Source of the DNA: Siphonodentalium dalli
Lineage: Eukaryota; Mollusca; Scaphopoda; Gadilida; Siphonodentaliidae
Assembly (NCBI GenBank): GCA_032622095.1
Contig: CP136062.1
Location: forward strand, 196,237,887-196,301,886
Direction: 5' to 3'
DNA length: 64,000 bases
Positions 36,401 to 47,700 of this stretch are shown here, piece after piece. The notes under the pieces were generated by a model. It saw nothing but the letters and a program-made list of their open reading frames with translations, did no database searches and was not told where the DNA came from. Every line of letters starts with the position of its first letter. Position 1 is the stretch's first letter. Made by a program: the position numbers and the translations under genes.

Positions 36401-36910
36401 AGTCTCGCCCAACAACATTGTGTACAATAACAGTACAAATAGTGTAATGTCGGTGAACACTATTGTTTGGATCAACCACACAAATGTGTATGCATGTGAT
36501 TAACACATATGTGTAGTCTCGCCCAACAACATTGTGTACAATAACAATACAATCTTGTGTGGTAGCGGTGAACATATTGTTTCCTTAGTGCAAACATATT
36601 TGTGTCCATTCAACGAACAAATAAATGTGCTGGACCCAACCATCTTTGTGTGTGTCAACTACACAACTATGTAGGTCAGTTACCACACATAAACTGTTCA
36701 TCTGCAACCACACAATCTTGTGCGCAACGTAGCACACATTTAATGTGTGCCTACAAAGAACAAGTTGTTTGGTCGATCCACACGGGTTTGTTCGCCACCG
36801 CCACACAACAGATGTGTGATCATTTGCCACACAATTCACCACACAATGTTGTGCTCGATCAAATGGCTACACAAACTGTGTGGTTCTACCTCACAGTCGT
36901 TTTAAGAGTG
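33431..36910. mobile_element. 3.5-kb TIR element with ACACA/TGTGT hairpin arrays
   Basis: It interrupts the 550-bp satellite, which resumes at 36911 (CGTCGTCTACTTATTCTCC). Imperfect inverted termini: left CACTGTAAAAAGGACTGTG, right (reversed) CACTCTTAAAACGACTGTG. Both ends are filled with short palindromes of ACACA-n-TGTGT type: about 100 bp on the left, about 650 bp on the right (36245-36895). The right array contains three 119-bp units (36225-36570). The roughly 2.6-kb interior is AT-rich with no transposase recognised. Target duplication unclear (2-4 bp at most). Confidence 0.7.
36225..36895. repeat. Array of short palindromes, including three 119-bp units
   Basis: Units near 36225, 36340 and 36460 share ATTGTTTGGATCAACCACAC, AACACATATGTGTAGTCTCG and CCCAACAACATTGTGTAC. 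Beyond them the array continues as separate small hairpins such as CACACAACAGATGTGTG, CACACATTTAATGTGTG, ACACAAACTGTGT and CACAATCTTGTG, spaced roughly 25-35 bp apart. Confidence 0.85.
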
Positions 36911-37115
36911 CATAACGTCGTCTACTTATTCTCCGTTTTCTTCAACCCCCTCTCACGGCCGCATCCCTGTCGATTTTGTGTTGGAATTCAGCGTTGATAC
37001 TCATAATGAACCCCTTTCGTCGATAACGTTGCACTTTTCCGAATAAAGTGTCTCGTTGCCTGGATATCGAACCCGGAACGGGCCGGAACGGCCCAGAACG
37101 GATGGAAAAACTTGC
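36911..37115. repeat. Remnant of the 550-bp satellite after the insertion
   Basis: CGTCGTCTACTTATTCTCC, CCCCCTCTCACGGCCGCATCC and the GGAACGG..GGAACG block follow in the same order as in the monomers at 30-33.4 kb, with growing divergence after about 36990. Confidence 0.8.
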
Positions 37116-37404
37116 GAATTTCGAGTGACAATGCAAATTCTACTCGGGAGAAAACAAATTCAGGAAGTACTTTTTTTCGAAACGTTAGTTAGGTCGAGTT
37201 TGATGCTCTCCATCAAGGTTTTTTTTTTCAGTCTGCCATTATTCGTTCCGGAACAACTAGGAACTTCCACCCTCGTTCCGGACTTTCGGACCCCCGGAAC
37301 GACCGGAAAAAAAGATTTGCCGCCAAAACGGTTTGCACTTTGTCACACTTATTTTTCGAGTTCTTTCAGATTCCGTCGAGACCCCGAAGTTGGAAGTTCT
37401 GTAT

Positions 37405-37980
37405 AGACTTCCTTGGTTACACCATGGAAGTATAATAATAGCTAAAATCTTGAGCTGAAAGAATCGCAGTTGAGAACACAAAATGTTAAGTAGTGTGATT
37501 ATATGTTGTCCTGGCATGTGTATTTCCATCTGAAGTGTTTGGAAGTTACCCCACCCTGCCTCGAAATTGGGTGACGGGATTACGAAATTGTCAATCCGAC
37601 CCAAAATGCCAAGTTTTAGGGCCCGTAACTTGTCCAATGGATTTTTAAATTGTTTTCCGTTTTGGGATCTGCTGCTCTCCTAGATTGTATGTGATTAATT
37701 TCGTCTGATTCGGAGACGAATAACAATTTGGTTATTGACAAACACACATGTATTGGTCCAATTTCAAACTGTAATGCCCCATGATTTACGATCTGTTTTC
37801 AGTTTCGTGATCAGCTTATATGGTAGATTTTATATTCCAAGTTTCATCTGATTCGAGACGAGAAAAATTGGTACCACGAACCACCCCTCCCCAGACCCAC
37901 AAAACTGAACCGACACTGACAAAATTTGTCGCACAATTAGATCTATTTATTATAGTCGTTTAGAAGTATGTCACTATCAC
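37405..37980. repeat. Dispersed duplicate, copy 1 (second copy 39015-39590)
   Basis: Both copies begin ACCATGGAAGTATAATAATAG and share AATCGCAGTT, TGTTGTCCT, AATTGGGTGA, AATTGTCAATCCGACCCAAAATGC, GGGCCCGTAACTT, TCTGATTCGGAGACGAATAAC and ACCACCCCTCCCCAGACC. In copy 1 the first base pair of an imperfect palindrome, CTTCCTTGGTTACACCATGGAAG, sits at the start. The family is noncoding. Confidence 0.85.
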
Positions 37981-38329
37981 CAATGTTCGTCCGTTTTAAT
38001 GGAGATACGGCCAAAACCCGATTGCCCCCAAAATACATTTTTTAGGGCCCACAACTCTGGTATTTCTACTCCGATTTCAAAAACTATTTTGTGGCATATG
38101 ATCACCATTATCCAGTGAAGCCATACCCTTAAATAGAAGAATTCGTAACGAAACAAATCGTAAAATTTGGCCCCCCCCCCCCCCCACCACCCAAATGTCA
38201 AAATATTTTATCGATTCTGTCCATTTGTCGTTTTCGCACTGAACTGACATCGATCAAGACAACTGTGAAAACCAAATTCAGTTATCTGGAATGATACGGG
38301 AGAACAGCTGATTAAAACTAATTCGATGT

Positions 38330-38640
38330 GTACCTATCTATAGGGCGATAACTCCGCAGAGAAAGCGCGGACACAAGTTCTGATGCCCGTGGCCAGTAGG
38401 GTATATAGAGGTGTGCATGTGGTCCAAATTTGGATGCCCTGCTCCTCTTAATTTCCGAGATAGTAAAATAAAAAAAATTCAGATAAAGGGAGATAACTCC
38501 GCAGGGAAAACGCGGACAATACTAATTATGGGTTCAAGGCATACATCTCATTGGTCCCAACATACGTACCAAATTTTAGTTCGCTACTCCATATACTTTC
38601 AGAGATATAAAAATGGTTAAGTATAATAATAATAATAATA
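38330..38640. mobile_element. Degraded DINE/pearl-like repeat
   Basis: Two related segments carry GATAACTCCGCAGAGAAAGCGCGGACA (38349) and GATAACTCCGCAGGGAAAACGCGGAC (38492), followed by a TAA-repeat tail near 38621-38641. The AGGGxGATAACTCC wording also occurs in the element at 56.1-56.8 kb. Ends could not be fixed. Confidence 0.5.
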
Positions 38641-39014
38641 AAAATATTTGTTTTTTAATTTCACTCTGCCATGAAATATTGGGCCGAAATCGCGATACCT
38701 TTATTTTTAGTATCCCTTAGATGCCTACATTCGCTAGAGATTTCGCGGTCCTCCTGCCATTAGTTTCTGAATAGTTCCAAGTAAACTGAAAACGGCCCCA
38801 ATAGAAAAACAATATACTTCCCTGGTTACACAATGGAAGTGTAACTAGAGGTCTGATTCCATTGATCAGATATACTTCCATGGTATCGCATTCCATGTGT
38901 GTTCTGTGTATAGGTGTGTTCCTCTTCATTTGAATGCATAGTGGTGCTTTGTGGTATGCTGGCAGACTCTAATTGACATTTTTAAATAAGATATACATTC
39001 CAGAGATTTATGTC

Positions 39015-39590
39015 ATTTGGACCATGGAAGTATAATAATAGGGAAAATCATGAGCTGAAACAATCGCAGTTTACGGACGGAAAATATGAAGTAGGGTGGT
39101 TATATGTTGTCCTTAACATGTGTGTGTTGATCTCAAGTGTTTGGATCTCAAGTGCCTTGAAATTGGGTGAGATTAGGAAATTGTCAATCCGACCCAAAAT
39201 GCGAAGTTTGAGGGCCCGTAACTTCATTATTTTCCAATGGATTTTAAAATTACTCTCCTAGATTGTATGTTATAAATTTCATCTGATTCGGAGACGAATA
39301 ACATTTTGGTTATTGACAAACATATTTGTCCAATTTCAAACTGTAAGGCCACAAATATCCGCCATTTTCTAACGGAATTACGATCTGTTTTCAGTTTTGG
39401 GATCAGCTTATACGGTAGATGTTATATTCCAAGTTTCATCTGATTAGGAGACGGAAAACAAATTGGTACCACGAACCACCCCTCCCCAGACCTACAATAA
39501 TGAACCGACACTGACAAAATTTGTCGCACACTTAGATTTATTTATTATAGTCGTTTAGAAATATGTCACTATCTCCAATGTTTGGTTTGG
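39015..39590. repeat. Dispersed duplicate, copy 2
   Basis: Second copy of 37405-37980, in the same orientation, with small deletions and one extra segment (GGCCACAAATATCCGCC near 39349). The short frame here is not supported as coding. Confidence 0.82.
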
Positions 39591-39786
39591 TAATATGCCG
39601 CTAATTGGCATTGTGAACTAATGACTGATTGGTCAATTGCTTTTTCAAATTATATTGAATTTGATACTGCGGGGACATGACCCAAATGACCAGACAATGC
39701 ATAAATCGTGACTAAAATAATGCCCTTTATTTGTAAAAATCAGTGCAGGTCAAATAGACGTCTAACTCACGGAAACACTACACCAA

Positions 39787-39997
39787 CACAGGGGCTTGTA
39801 ACGCGCTCCGCTGCCCCCATTGCGCTGCCCATATACGCCGCTTTTATATACGCGCCTGCTTCACGTTAATGGTAGTACGATAAGGACCTATCATACTACC
39901 ATTGGCGTGAAGCAGGCGCGTATATAGAAGCGGCGTATATGGTCAGCGCAAAAGGGGGGCGGGCAGCGGAGCGCGTTACGTGGTACAGGCCCCTGTG
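39787..39997. mobile_element. hAT-type palindromic MITE, 211 bp
   Basis: Termini CACAGGGGC / GCCCCTGTG continue into long complementary arms (GTAACGCGCTCCGCTGCCC against GGGCAGCGGAGCGCGTTAC, then ATATACGCCGCTT and CGCGCCTGCTTCACG with their complements). The arms nearly meet at about 39895. Flanks ACACCAA (39780-39786 and 39998-40004) form a 7-bp direct repeat, or 8 bp with a mismatch. Noncoding. The GC-rich palindrome would extrude readily as a hairpin. Confidence 0.88.
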
Positions 39998-40248
39998 ACA
40001 CCAATAAATAAATTTACTCGTAATATAATAAACTGATTTGAACTGAAACAACGTTGATCTTTCTCAATTATTTTTCTGTGTCTAATTTTGAAAATTGCCT
40101 AATGTAATAAAGTTATTTGAATACGGAAACGGCGTTGATCTTTCGCTCGTATTTTTCTGTGTGTCCAATTTTGAAAATTGCCAAATATTTTTACTAATAG
40201 ACCAAACATGACACTAGATTTCAAAATTGAAAATGCTTAATTTTACAG

Positions 40249-41542
40249 CTGTGTCAAATAATATCATTCAAGATCAAGAAGAAAGATAAATTGTTTGAAG
40301 AACAGTATCCAGCTGTGGGTGAACAAAGTCAAAGTCAACAGGGCATTTATAGGGAAGAGAAAGAGTCTTCAGCATCAGAGGGTCCCTCGTCGTCAGAGTC
40401 GGCATCATCTGCAGGAATATCTTCCCAGAATTCAACTTTGATGGATGAACCAATCAGAGAGCTGTCTCAGGGAGTCGACGATTCTGACTTTAACTCCACT
40501 TATCAGATAACAGATGTAACAACGTGGACCAAGAACCCACGTCCAGGTCAAGGTCCAGTGTGTCCAAGGGGTAGTGAGACTGAAGATGGACCTGAGAGTC
40601 CAAGAAGGAATCACCCAACTCAGGAGGAGCATGAACCAAATGCAGAAAACATGCAGCTCCCTCAAGAAAGACATTCAGAACTCCCACAGGGTCCAGCAGA
40701 AAACATGCAGCTCCATCAAGAAAGACATTCAGAACTCCCACAGGGTCCAGCAGAAAACATGCAGCTCCCTCAAGAAAGACATTCAGAACTCCCACAGGGT
40801 CCAGCAGAAAACATGCAGCTCCCTCAAGATAGACATTCAGAACTCCCACAGGGTCCAGCAGAAAACATGCAGCTCCCTCAAGAAAGACATTCAGAACTCC
40901 CACAGGGTCCAGCAGAAAACATGCAGCTCCCTCAAGATAGACATTCAGAACTCCCACAAAGTCCAGTAGAAAACATGCAGCCCCCTCAAGAAAGACATTT
41001 AGAACTCCCACAAGGACAAGAACCGTCAGAATCTTCTAATGTTAATCCATCGGACAATGATCCGCGTTATTCGGGTATGAACCAAACGGGAGCTCAATAT
41101 CAACATACAAACTATGGTAATCCGACCAACACTTACTACAATGATGGAGCCCAATTGTATCAAGATGTTTATATGAGAACCACTGGGCAAAACCACCCAG
41201 GCAATCCAATGAGCAGATCGACGTATGAAGAGCGCCCATATATGAACCACCGATCACATATGGGTGGCCCAGTGCCGACTGGCTCACAACACGGAGTTCA
41301 TATTCACAGAGGAGGTGCTGACACAACATTTTACCTTGGGAACGATGGACAACAGCCTGGAAAAAACTATGATCAGTATCAGCAAACATCCGAGAAATGG
41401 TCATATCCTCAACAAGGCCTTAATCCTCAGCAAGGTCATCTACCACAGGGGCATCCCCAGCAAGGGAACATACCATACGGTGTCTATCCAGCCCTCCCCT
41501 CCAGAATGAGACCATCGGCATCTTCTGAAGACGAAGGCACTG
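40249..41542 (+). CDS. Long exon for a disordered Q/P/Y-rich protein segment
   Basis: A single open frame of about 431 codons. It is preceded by a good acceptor (TTAATTTTACAG, ending 40248), and the frame is open from the first exon base; a stop (TGA 40228-40230) lies inside the presumed intron. The exon ends before GTTAGT at 41543, one base into a codon (phase 1); read through, it stops at TAG 41545-41547. Composition: Ser/Glu-rich start (SSASEGPSSSESASS), a seven-copy 18-residue repeat, then Asn/Tyr/Gln/Gly-rich sequence ending in PQQG-type repeats and SASSEDEGT. No folded domain, so an intrinsically disordered, possibly RNA-granule-type region is inferred. The phase matches the RRM exon at 62987, making the same gene possible but unproven. 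There is no in-frame ATG before 40441, so it is either an internal exon or starts there. Confidence 0.7.
40642..41019 (+). repeat. Coding minisatellite, seven 54-bp units
   Basis: Seven units encode ENMQLPQERHSELPQGPA with very few changes: His for Pro in unit 2, Asp for Glu in units 4 and 6, and more changes in units 6-7. Because 54 is a multiple of 3, other frames on both strands also stay open here (131 codons on plus, 173 on minus). The near identity at DNA level shows recent expansion, and copy-number polymorphism is likely. Confidence 0.95.
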
Positions 41543-41799
41543 GTTAGTATTAGGTCGTATAAATAAAACAGGTGTGTGTTCAGGCAACTCCCTCGTCACT
41601 GAAATGTTCTTTTAAAAAGTTTTTTATTCAAACTTTTTCTCTCTATATTTTCCTTTAGAACTATTGGATGTGAATAACGAAAATAATTTTTCTGGAATAT
41701 TTATATTTTCTGAATTGACCTCCCCCCTTGTCTTAAAATTGAGATCTAATTGCCTGAGAACACTGACTGTTTATTTCAATGGCCTTTCTGTAAAATCCT

Positions 41800-41880
41800 T
41801 TTAATTTTATTTAATATGTGAAGGTTATTTAATCGTTGATTTTGTGGTATTGCCAACCCATGAAATCAAGAACGAAGAAA
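41800..41880 (+). repeat. Dispersed hairpin repeat, diverged copy
   Basis: AATCCTTTTAATTT, then GTTGATTTTGTGG facing CCATGAAATCAAG, as at 24990-25075. The hairpin arms are less perfect here. Confidence 0.6.
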
Positions 41881-42039
41881 ATACACAATGGTAAATCTAA
41901 TACCAACAAGCAGTCGCAGACGACGGTATCCCCCGCCGAATTATGCAGTTGGGGAAGTGCATTCTCAATAATGTTTGCGTTCTCAGTATGTGCTAAACAA
42001 GAGGTGGGATTTTGTCAAAAAGCCTGGTTTCCGAACTCA

Positions 42040-42860
42040 TTTTAGGTACTGACATTTGTGGAAATTAGCCATGTGACGTCGTCCATTTGCACCAATAATA
42101 ATAAACAAAGTCCAATAATTCTGCTGAAAATATCCGGCTGGACCTGGTTTGCGAACTCGTTCTAGATACTGGTCATGTGAACTCATATACCAAAGATCTT
42201 TGAAATCCGTTGACATTTGTGGAAATGAGCCCTGTGACGTCGTCCATTTGCACACATACAAAATAAACAAAGTCATATAAGTCCGCTTAATATACCCGTC
42301 CGAACCTGGTTTGCGAACTCTTTCTAGATACTGGTCAAGTGAACTCATATACCAAATATCTTTGAAATCCGTCTAGATTTGTGGAAATGAGCCCTAGCTG
42401 TGACGTCGTATATTTTGTTATTTGGTAAATTCGACAAAAATAATAAACAAAGTCCAATAACTCCGGTAAAAATATCCGGCCGGATCTGGCTTGCGAACTC
42501 ATTCTAGGTAATGGTCAGATGAACTCATATTCCAAATATCTTTGAAATCCGTCTAGATTTGTGGAAATGAGCCCTAGCTGTGACGTCGTATATTTTGTTA
42601 TTTGGTAAATTCGACAAAAATAATAAACAAAGTCCAATAACTCCGGTAAAAATATCCGGCCGGACCTGGCTTGCGAACTCATTCTAGGTAATGGTCAGGT
42701 GAACTCATATGTCAAAATCTTTGAAATCCGTTGACATTTGTACAAGTTATGACTCCTACAAATTCGGGGCGGAGGGATGGACGGGCGGAGGGACGGACAG
42801 ACGGACGGACGGAACCCATTCCTATATCCCCCGCAAATTTCAATTTTGCGGGGGATAATA
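42040..42860 (+). mobile_element. DINE/pearl-like element with tandem core and end hairpin
   Basis: Four tandem core units. The last two are nearly identical with a period of 180 bp (starts near 42376 and 42556) and contain GTGACGTCGT, AATAAACAAAGTC, ATATCCGGCCGG and TGAACTCATAT. They are followed by a GGAC/GGAT-rich stretch (42770-42812) and a 3' hairpin CCCCCGCAAA..TTTGCGGGGG (42828-42856) ending ATAATAA. This order matches noncoding Helentron/DINE elements and the pearl elements described from bivalves. The exact 5' end was not located. Confidence 0.75.
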
Positions 42861-43379
42861 AATGAGATGGGGACAAAGATTGGACGTTATGGCATGTCAT
42901 AAAGTGGTTGTTTTAAAACACATATGGAATTTACAAAACCACAATAACCAATGCCATCGAAATCAAAGTCATTCAAATTATTAAATAAGCTTTAATATAG
43001 CGATATGGGTAGGTATGTTAGTATTGTGTTAACTCTCCACCAATGCTAGTTGAAAATTTTAAAAGTTGAAAAATCGATAACCATATTATTTATGCTTTAC
43101 TTCTAATAAAGCCTCATGGTGGTTTGCACTCCAAAATACAACTAATAACAATCACTTCTGAATTTTCCCAGTATCGAGATAGGTCGATACATAATAGATT
43201 TACCTTTTTACAACCAATGTTTGTCCTAGAAAGACTAAAAAAAGTCATAAAAATATAATTTTGAACACAATTGTCTTATACCTTCCAGCTTGGTATGTCA
43301 TTTGTATTAATTTAAGTTCCAGATTCGGGGACGCTGATCACAAAAATGTAACGGCCATAGACATAATTTTGCGCTTCGA

Positions 43380-43775
43380 ATGAGCCATGTCTGTTTAAAG
43401 TATTTATGCTTAATTACTAACAAGAAAACCATAATCAGAAATGGTAACGCCCTCAAGATCATATTATTAGCCATAAATATAAATTATAATATAAAATATA
43501 TTGGTTACATGAATTCACCGCCTCCGAATTATTACAAACAACTACGGCTTATTACTGCAGGTTTCTCATTCACCACACCATAAAGCTTCTAAATGCGGAT
43601 AACAAAATCGGAGGTATTGTGTTCCCGCCAAGAGCTAGTGCATGGTCCAGCCATTGTTCATACCTAAACATCGAAAGCAATTAACGCGGTCATAATTGTT
43701 ACATACTGCAACTATAAGACATCCAGCGGATACACACCCCACGAAAACCCGATATGTGTTGTCCTGCGAGAAATC
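43380..43775 (-). repeat. Dispersed repeat, inverted copy of 19.93-20.35 kb
   Basis: On the minus strand this follows 19930-20345 closely, including the frame with RVFVGCVSAGCLIVAVCNN and YDRVNCFRCLGM. Differences are few, indicating a relatively recent common source. It differs from the plus-strand copy around the Met-codon after CLG. Confidence 0.75.
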
Positions 43776-43829
43776 CCATCGATATAGCTCAATTTGACAC
43801 GGCAAGATTAGACTTCCTACAATATCCAT

Positions 43830-44290
43830 AAACAAGATCTTATATTATATACCCATGATTTTAATTATATAATATAAAATGTATTGGTTTCGCGAATGAC
43901 CAACTCAGAATTCCGTTAAAATAACAATAACAACCAGCACCTAATTAACGAACCGGCGGCCGACTCGGCCGTCTCCGACCGCAACCATCAGTGGGCTGCA
44001 GAACGAAAAATATCTATAAAAGTTGAAATATAAGACTTACAAATTATCTTTTAAATTTCTTTTATTGGTAATTGACATAGCTTGTCACAGACCAAAAATC
44101 AACATTATTGACATAATAATGTAAAGGACAATAAACGAAATTGAAATTCCCAACTACATCTTTTACCGGTGACCGGCCTCCTGATCGCGCAGTTCGACTT
44201 TTAAATAAATAAACTGGAAAAAACAATTTTCTATTTATAAAAGTCCCATCGGTGCACATGTTTCTAATATTTGGCCACCAGTAATATACA
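43830..44290 (-). repeat. Dispersed repeat, inverted copy of 7.6-7.85 kb
   Basis: On the minus strand shows AAAGTCGAACTGCG, GGTAAAAGATGTAGTTGGGAATT, a CGGCCGAGTCGG-type block, GTTATTTTAACGGAATTCTGAG, TTGGTCATTCGCGAAACCAAT and CATGGGTATATAATATAAG, in an order that matches 7600-7830. It adjoins the copy at 43380-43775, so two family members sit side by side. Confidence 0.7.
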
Positions 44291-44454
44291 CACGATGGGC
44301 GTGAATAAGGCCTAAAGGAATATCCGTATTTCCACTAACATGACCGACCCATGAAAAAAGTACCCACTGCAACAATTGTATTGCCGACTTTTAAACTGCA
44401 GCAAATTAAAAAAAAAATTTGCATGAAAAACATTCACATTTAATAATAAATTGA

Positions 44455-44620
44455 ACTTAAGCGAAATTGATTATGCTTAAGCGCAAATAATTGCGATTAA
44501 TCCCAATCAATTGCGCTTAATCGCAATCACTTGCGCTCAAGCGCAAATACCACATATTGTGCTTAATAACAAATAGGGCATTCACGCTTAAGCGTAATGA
44601 ATTGCGATTAAGCGTAATTG
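44455..44620. repeat. Array of TTGCGCTTAAGCGCAA palindromes
   Basis: At least seven variants of the 16-bp palindrome centred on CTTAAG or its mutated forms (GATTAA, GCTCAAG), separated by AT-rich spacers of 4-20 bp. Other arrays of the same motif are at 48870, 55850 and 61850. Confidence 0.88.
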
Positions 44621-44785
44621 TAACTACTATCTAACCTACCCATAAGCTATGGGCATGACCTGCTGTATCACCTATAAGCAACACAAGAGGAGCAATATTG
44701 GGCTAATTTTAACCTGTTTTAATTAGCCTGAGTACTCAACAGTCAACTGTGAGTATGTTCAACAATGATAATCCCTATAATTACA

Positions 44786-47700
44786 TCTCATATATATTTT
44801 GAAGACCTCTGTTTGTATGTATGTTTGTTTGTTTGTCATTGATACAAATCTACGATTCTCGACCGATCAGGACGAAACTTGGTATCTTGCCCCGGATACG
44901 AATTTTATCGGGTCGCCGAGCCCGTGCGACGCCAGCTTCGCGCATGCGCAGACCAGATCTCGGAAGATTCTCGACCGATCGGGACTTTCTTGAAAGCATT
45001 TTCATTGAGCTGGAAAATGATAGAGGGAAAAAACAAATAGTAGGCTGCATATATCGACCCCCAAATTCAGATCTTGAGAAATTCATGGAGAAAATGGAGT
45101 CTATAATGTTGAAAATAACCAAAGAGAAGCGGGATTGTATCTTGTTGGGAGACTTTAATATTAATCTAGGATCTGATAATAGTGCAGGTAAAGATTTCAC
45201 CAATCTATTGAAATCTTTTATGTTCCTCCCAATGATAACTAAACCAACACGAATAACAAAGTTCAGTGCAACCCTAATAGATAACATATTCACCAACTGT
45301 CACCATTCTTCCCCAAAATACTCAGGCATTTTTGTTGAAGATATATCTGATCACCTACCAATATTCCTTATAATAACTGGGCATGAAAATAAACACTGCT
45401 CAAATAAAGAGATGTACATCTACCAACGTGAATTTTCAAATCAGAACATTCAAAACTTCATCAATAAGATATCCTCTATGGACTGGGGCACTATTTACAA
45501 CAGTACCGACTGCAATTCATCCTATGAAACTTTCATTGATTATATGAGTGATGCATACAATCACAGCTTTCCAAAGCGTAGAAAGAAAATTAGGACTCAT
45601 AACAACAATCCGTGGATAACAGCAGGAATAGTTAACTCAATCAAGAGAAAGAATAAATTGTATAGAAACTTCTTATAAAACATATCTAAATATAACAATG
45701 AAAGATACAAAGCATATAAAAATAGATTAATCACTATAATAAGAATGGCGAAACGAAGCTATTACCATAACAAATTTGAGCGTTTCCAAGGAAACATGAA
45801 ATCAACCTGGGCAGTACTGAAAAAATCCTCAATAAGAACAAAAACAATATTACTGTGAAACAATTTCTACATGAAAACAAGTACATAAATGGTAAAGTAA
45901 AAATTGCAGAAAAATTCAATGAATTCTTCACTAATATTGGACCTAACCTTGCGGCAAAGATAAACTCAACTAAAGGTCCTAATGAATTTCTCCCAGTTCC
46001 CAAATCATCTTTATTTTATATTGAACCTGCTGGAGAATTAGAGATAATGAATATACTAAATAACATAGACTCAAAAAAAGCTGCTGGATTAGATGAATTT
46101 AATTGTGGTGCCTTAAAACAGTGTGCAGAATTCTTTATTCAACCTCTGACATATATCTGTAACTTATCTCTCTCACAGGGTGTATTCCCAGAACAAATGA
46201 AATTTGCTAAAGTATCACCAATCTTTAAAGCAAAAGACCCAAGTGTAATTGGCAACTACAGACCAGTATCTGTACTACCGATCTTTTCTAAAATACTTGA
46301 AAAACTTATGTATAACAGACTAATTAAGTACTTGGAGAAACATAAGATTTTATATAGTAGCCAATATGGTTTTAGGAAGAATCATTCCACAATTCTAGCA
46401 CTGACTGACCTCATAGAAAAAATAACTGGTGCCCTAGACAATCGTGAGCACACAATTGGGGTGTTCCTCGATTTGTCTAAGGCATTTGATACAATTAATC
46501 ACAGTATAATGCTAAAAAAACTAGAGAATTATGGATGTCGTGGGGTTGCACTGAAATGGTTTCATGATTATCTTACGCATAGAAAACAATGTGTCCAATA
46601 TGATGGTCACATATCAGAACTCAATGAAATTACATGTGGTGTTCCACAAGGTTATATCTTAGGGCCTCTTCTATTTCTAATCTACAGGAATGACCTTCCT
46701 AGTGTATGTCAAACTGATTCTTTTTGCTGATGACACAAATGCATTTTGTTCTGATAAAGATATCCACAACCTATTTAACAGAGTTAACATTGAAATGGAC
46801 TATATGAGTCAGTGGTTTGCTGCTAACAAATTGTCATTGAACATTGATAAAACAAATTATATGCTCTTCACTAATTCTTCACTGCCTGAAGTATTACCAA
46901 TACTTAATATAAATGACAAGACCATCAACAGAGTGACGAATACTAAATTTTTAGGTGTCACTATTGAGACAATGTATCTTGGGACAAACACATAAGTTTA
47001 ATATGCTCTAAACTTTCCAGTAGTATTGGAATTCTGAGAAAAATCAGTGACTTTGTTCCTACTGCTACATTGAAAACCGTGTATTTATCGTTAATTATAC
47101 CCTACCTGACCTACTGTAATGCAATCTGGAGCTCGTCAACCATAAAAAATCTTACTAAAATCAGAAAAATTCAGGAGAATGCCCTAAAAATTATCTCAAA
47201 TGGTACTAGTAATATTTCCACATATTGCAGACAAGCCAAACTACTAATGCTTGATGACATTGGGAACATGCAGCTAATTAGAATACTGCATGACTACCAA
47301 ACACATGCACTACCCGATTCCTTATCAAAATTATTCACAAACCTAGCAGATATACATAGCCATAATACTCGCTCAAAATCAAAAGGTAATCTATATCATG
47401 AATTTAAAAGGACCAAACCCTAAAAAAATGCAATCTCAAACAAAGCCCGAGTATTATGGAATAGCCTCCCTGAAGATTGCAAATTACGCATTGAAACATG
47501 TATTGACTACCCCAAATATCTAAAAGATCACTTTATCAATAGCTATAATGTATCATAAATGATCCATATGTGTTAATGACCTTCTATATTATTCAAATTC
47601 ATCAAAGGACAAAAACAAACAAACCTCCATATTCTTAGCCCAAATCAACTGAGATCCATTGGTAACTCAGTCACATCCTTACACATTCATTAAATTGAAA

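Noticed and set aside
40490..41011. 173-codon minus-strand and 131-codon plus-strand frames over the long exon
   Set aside because: Both are shadows of the 54-bp coding repeat; only the 431-codon frame extends well beyond the repeat and has splice-site support.
42770..42812. GGAC/GGAT tract as a simple microsatellite
   Set aside because: It occupies the same position relative to core repeats and end hairpin as the tract at 56.7 kb, so it is part of the element.
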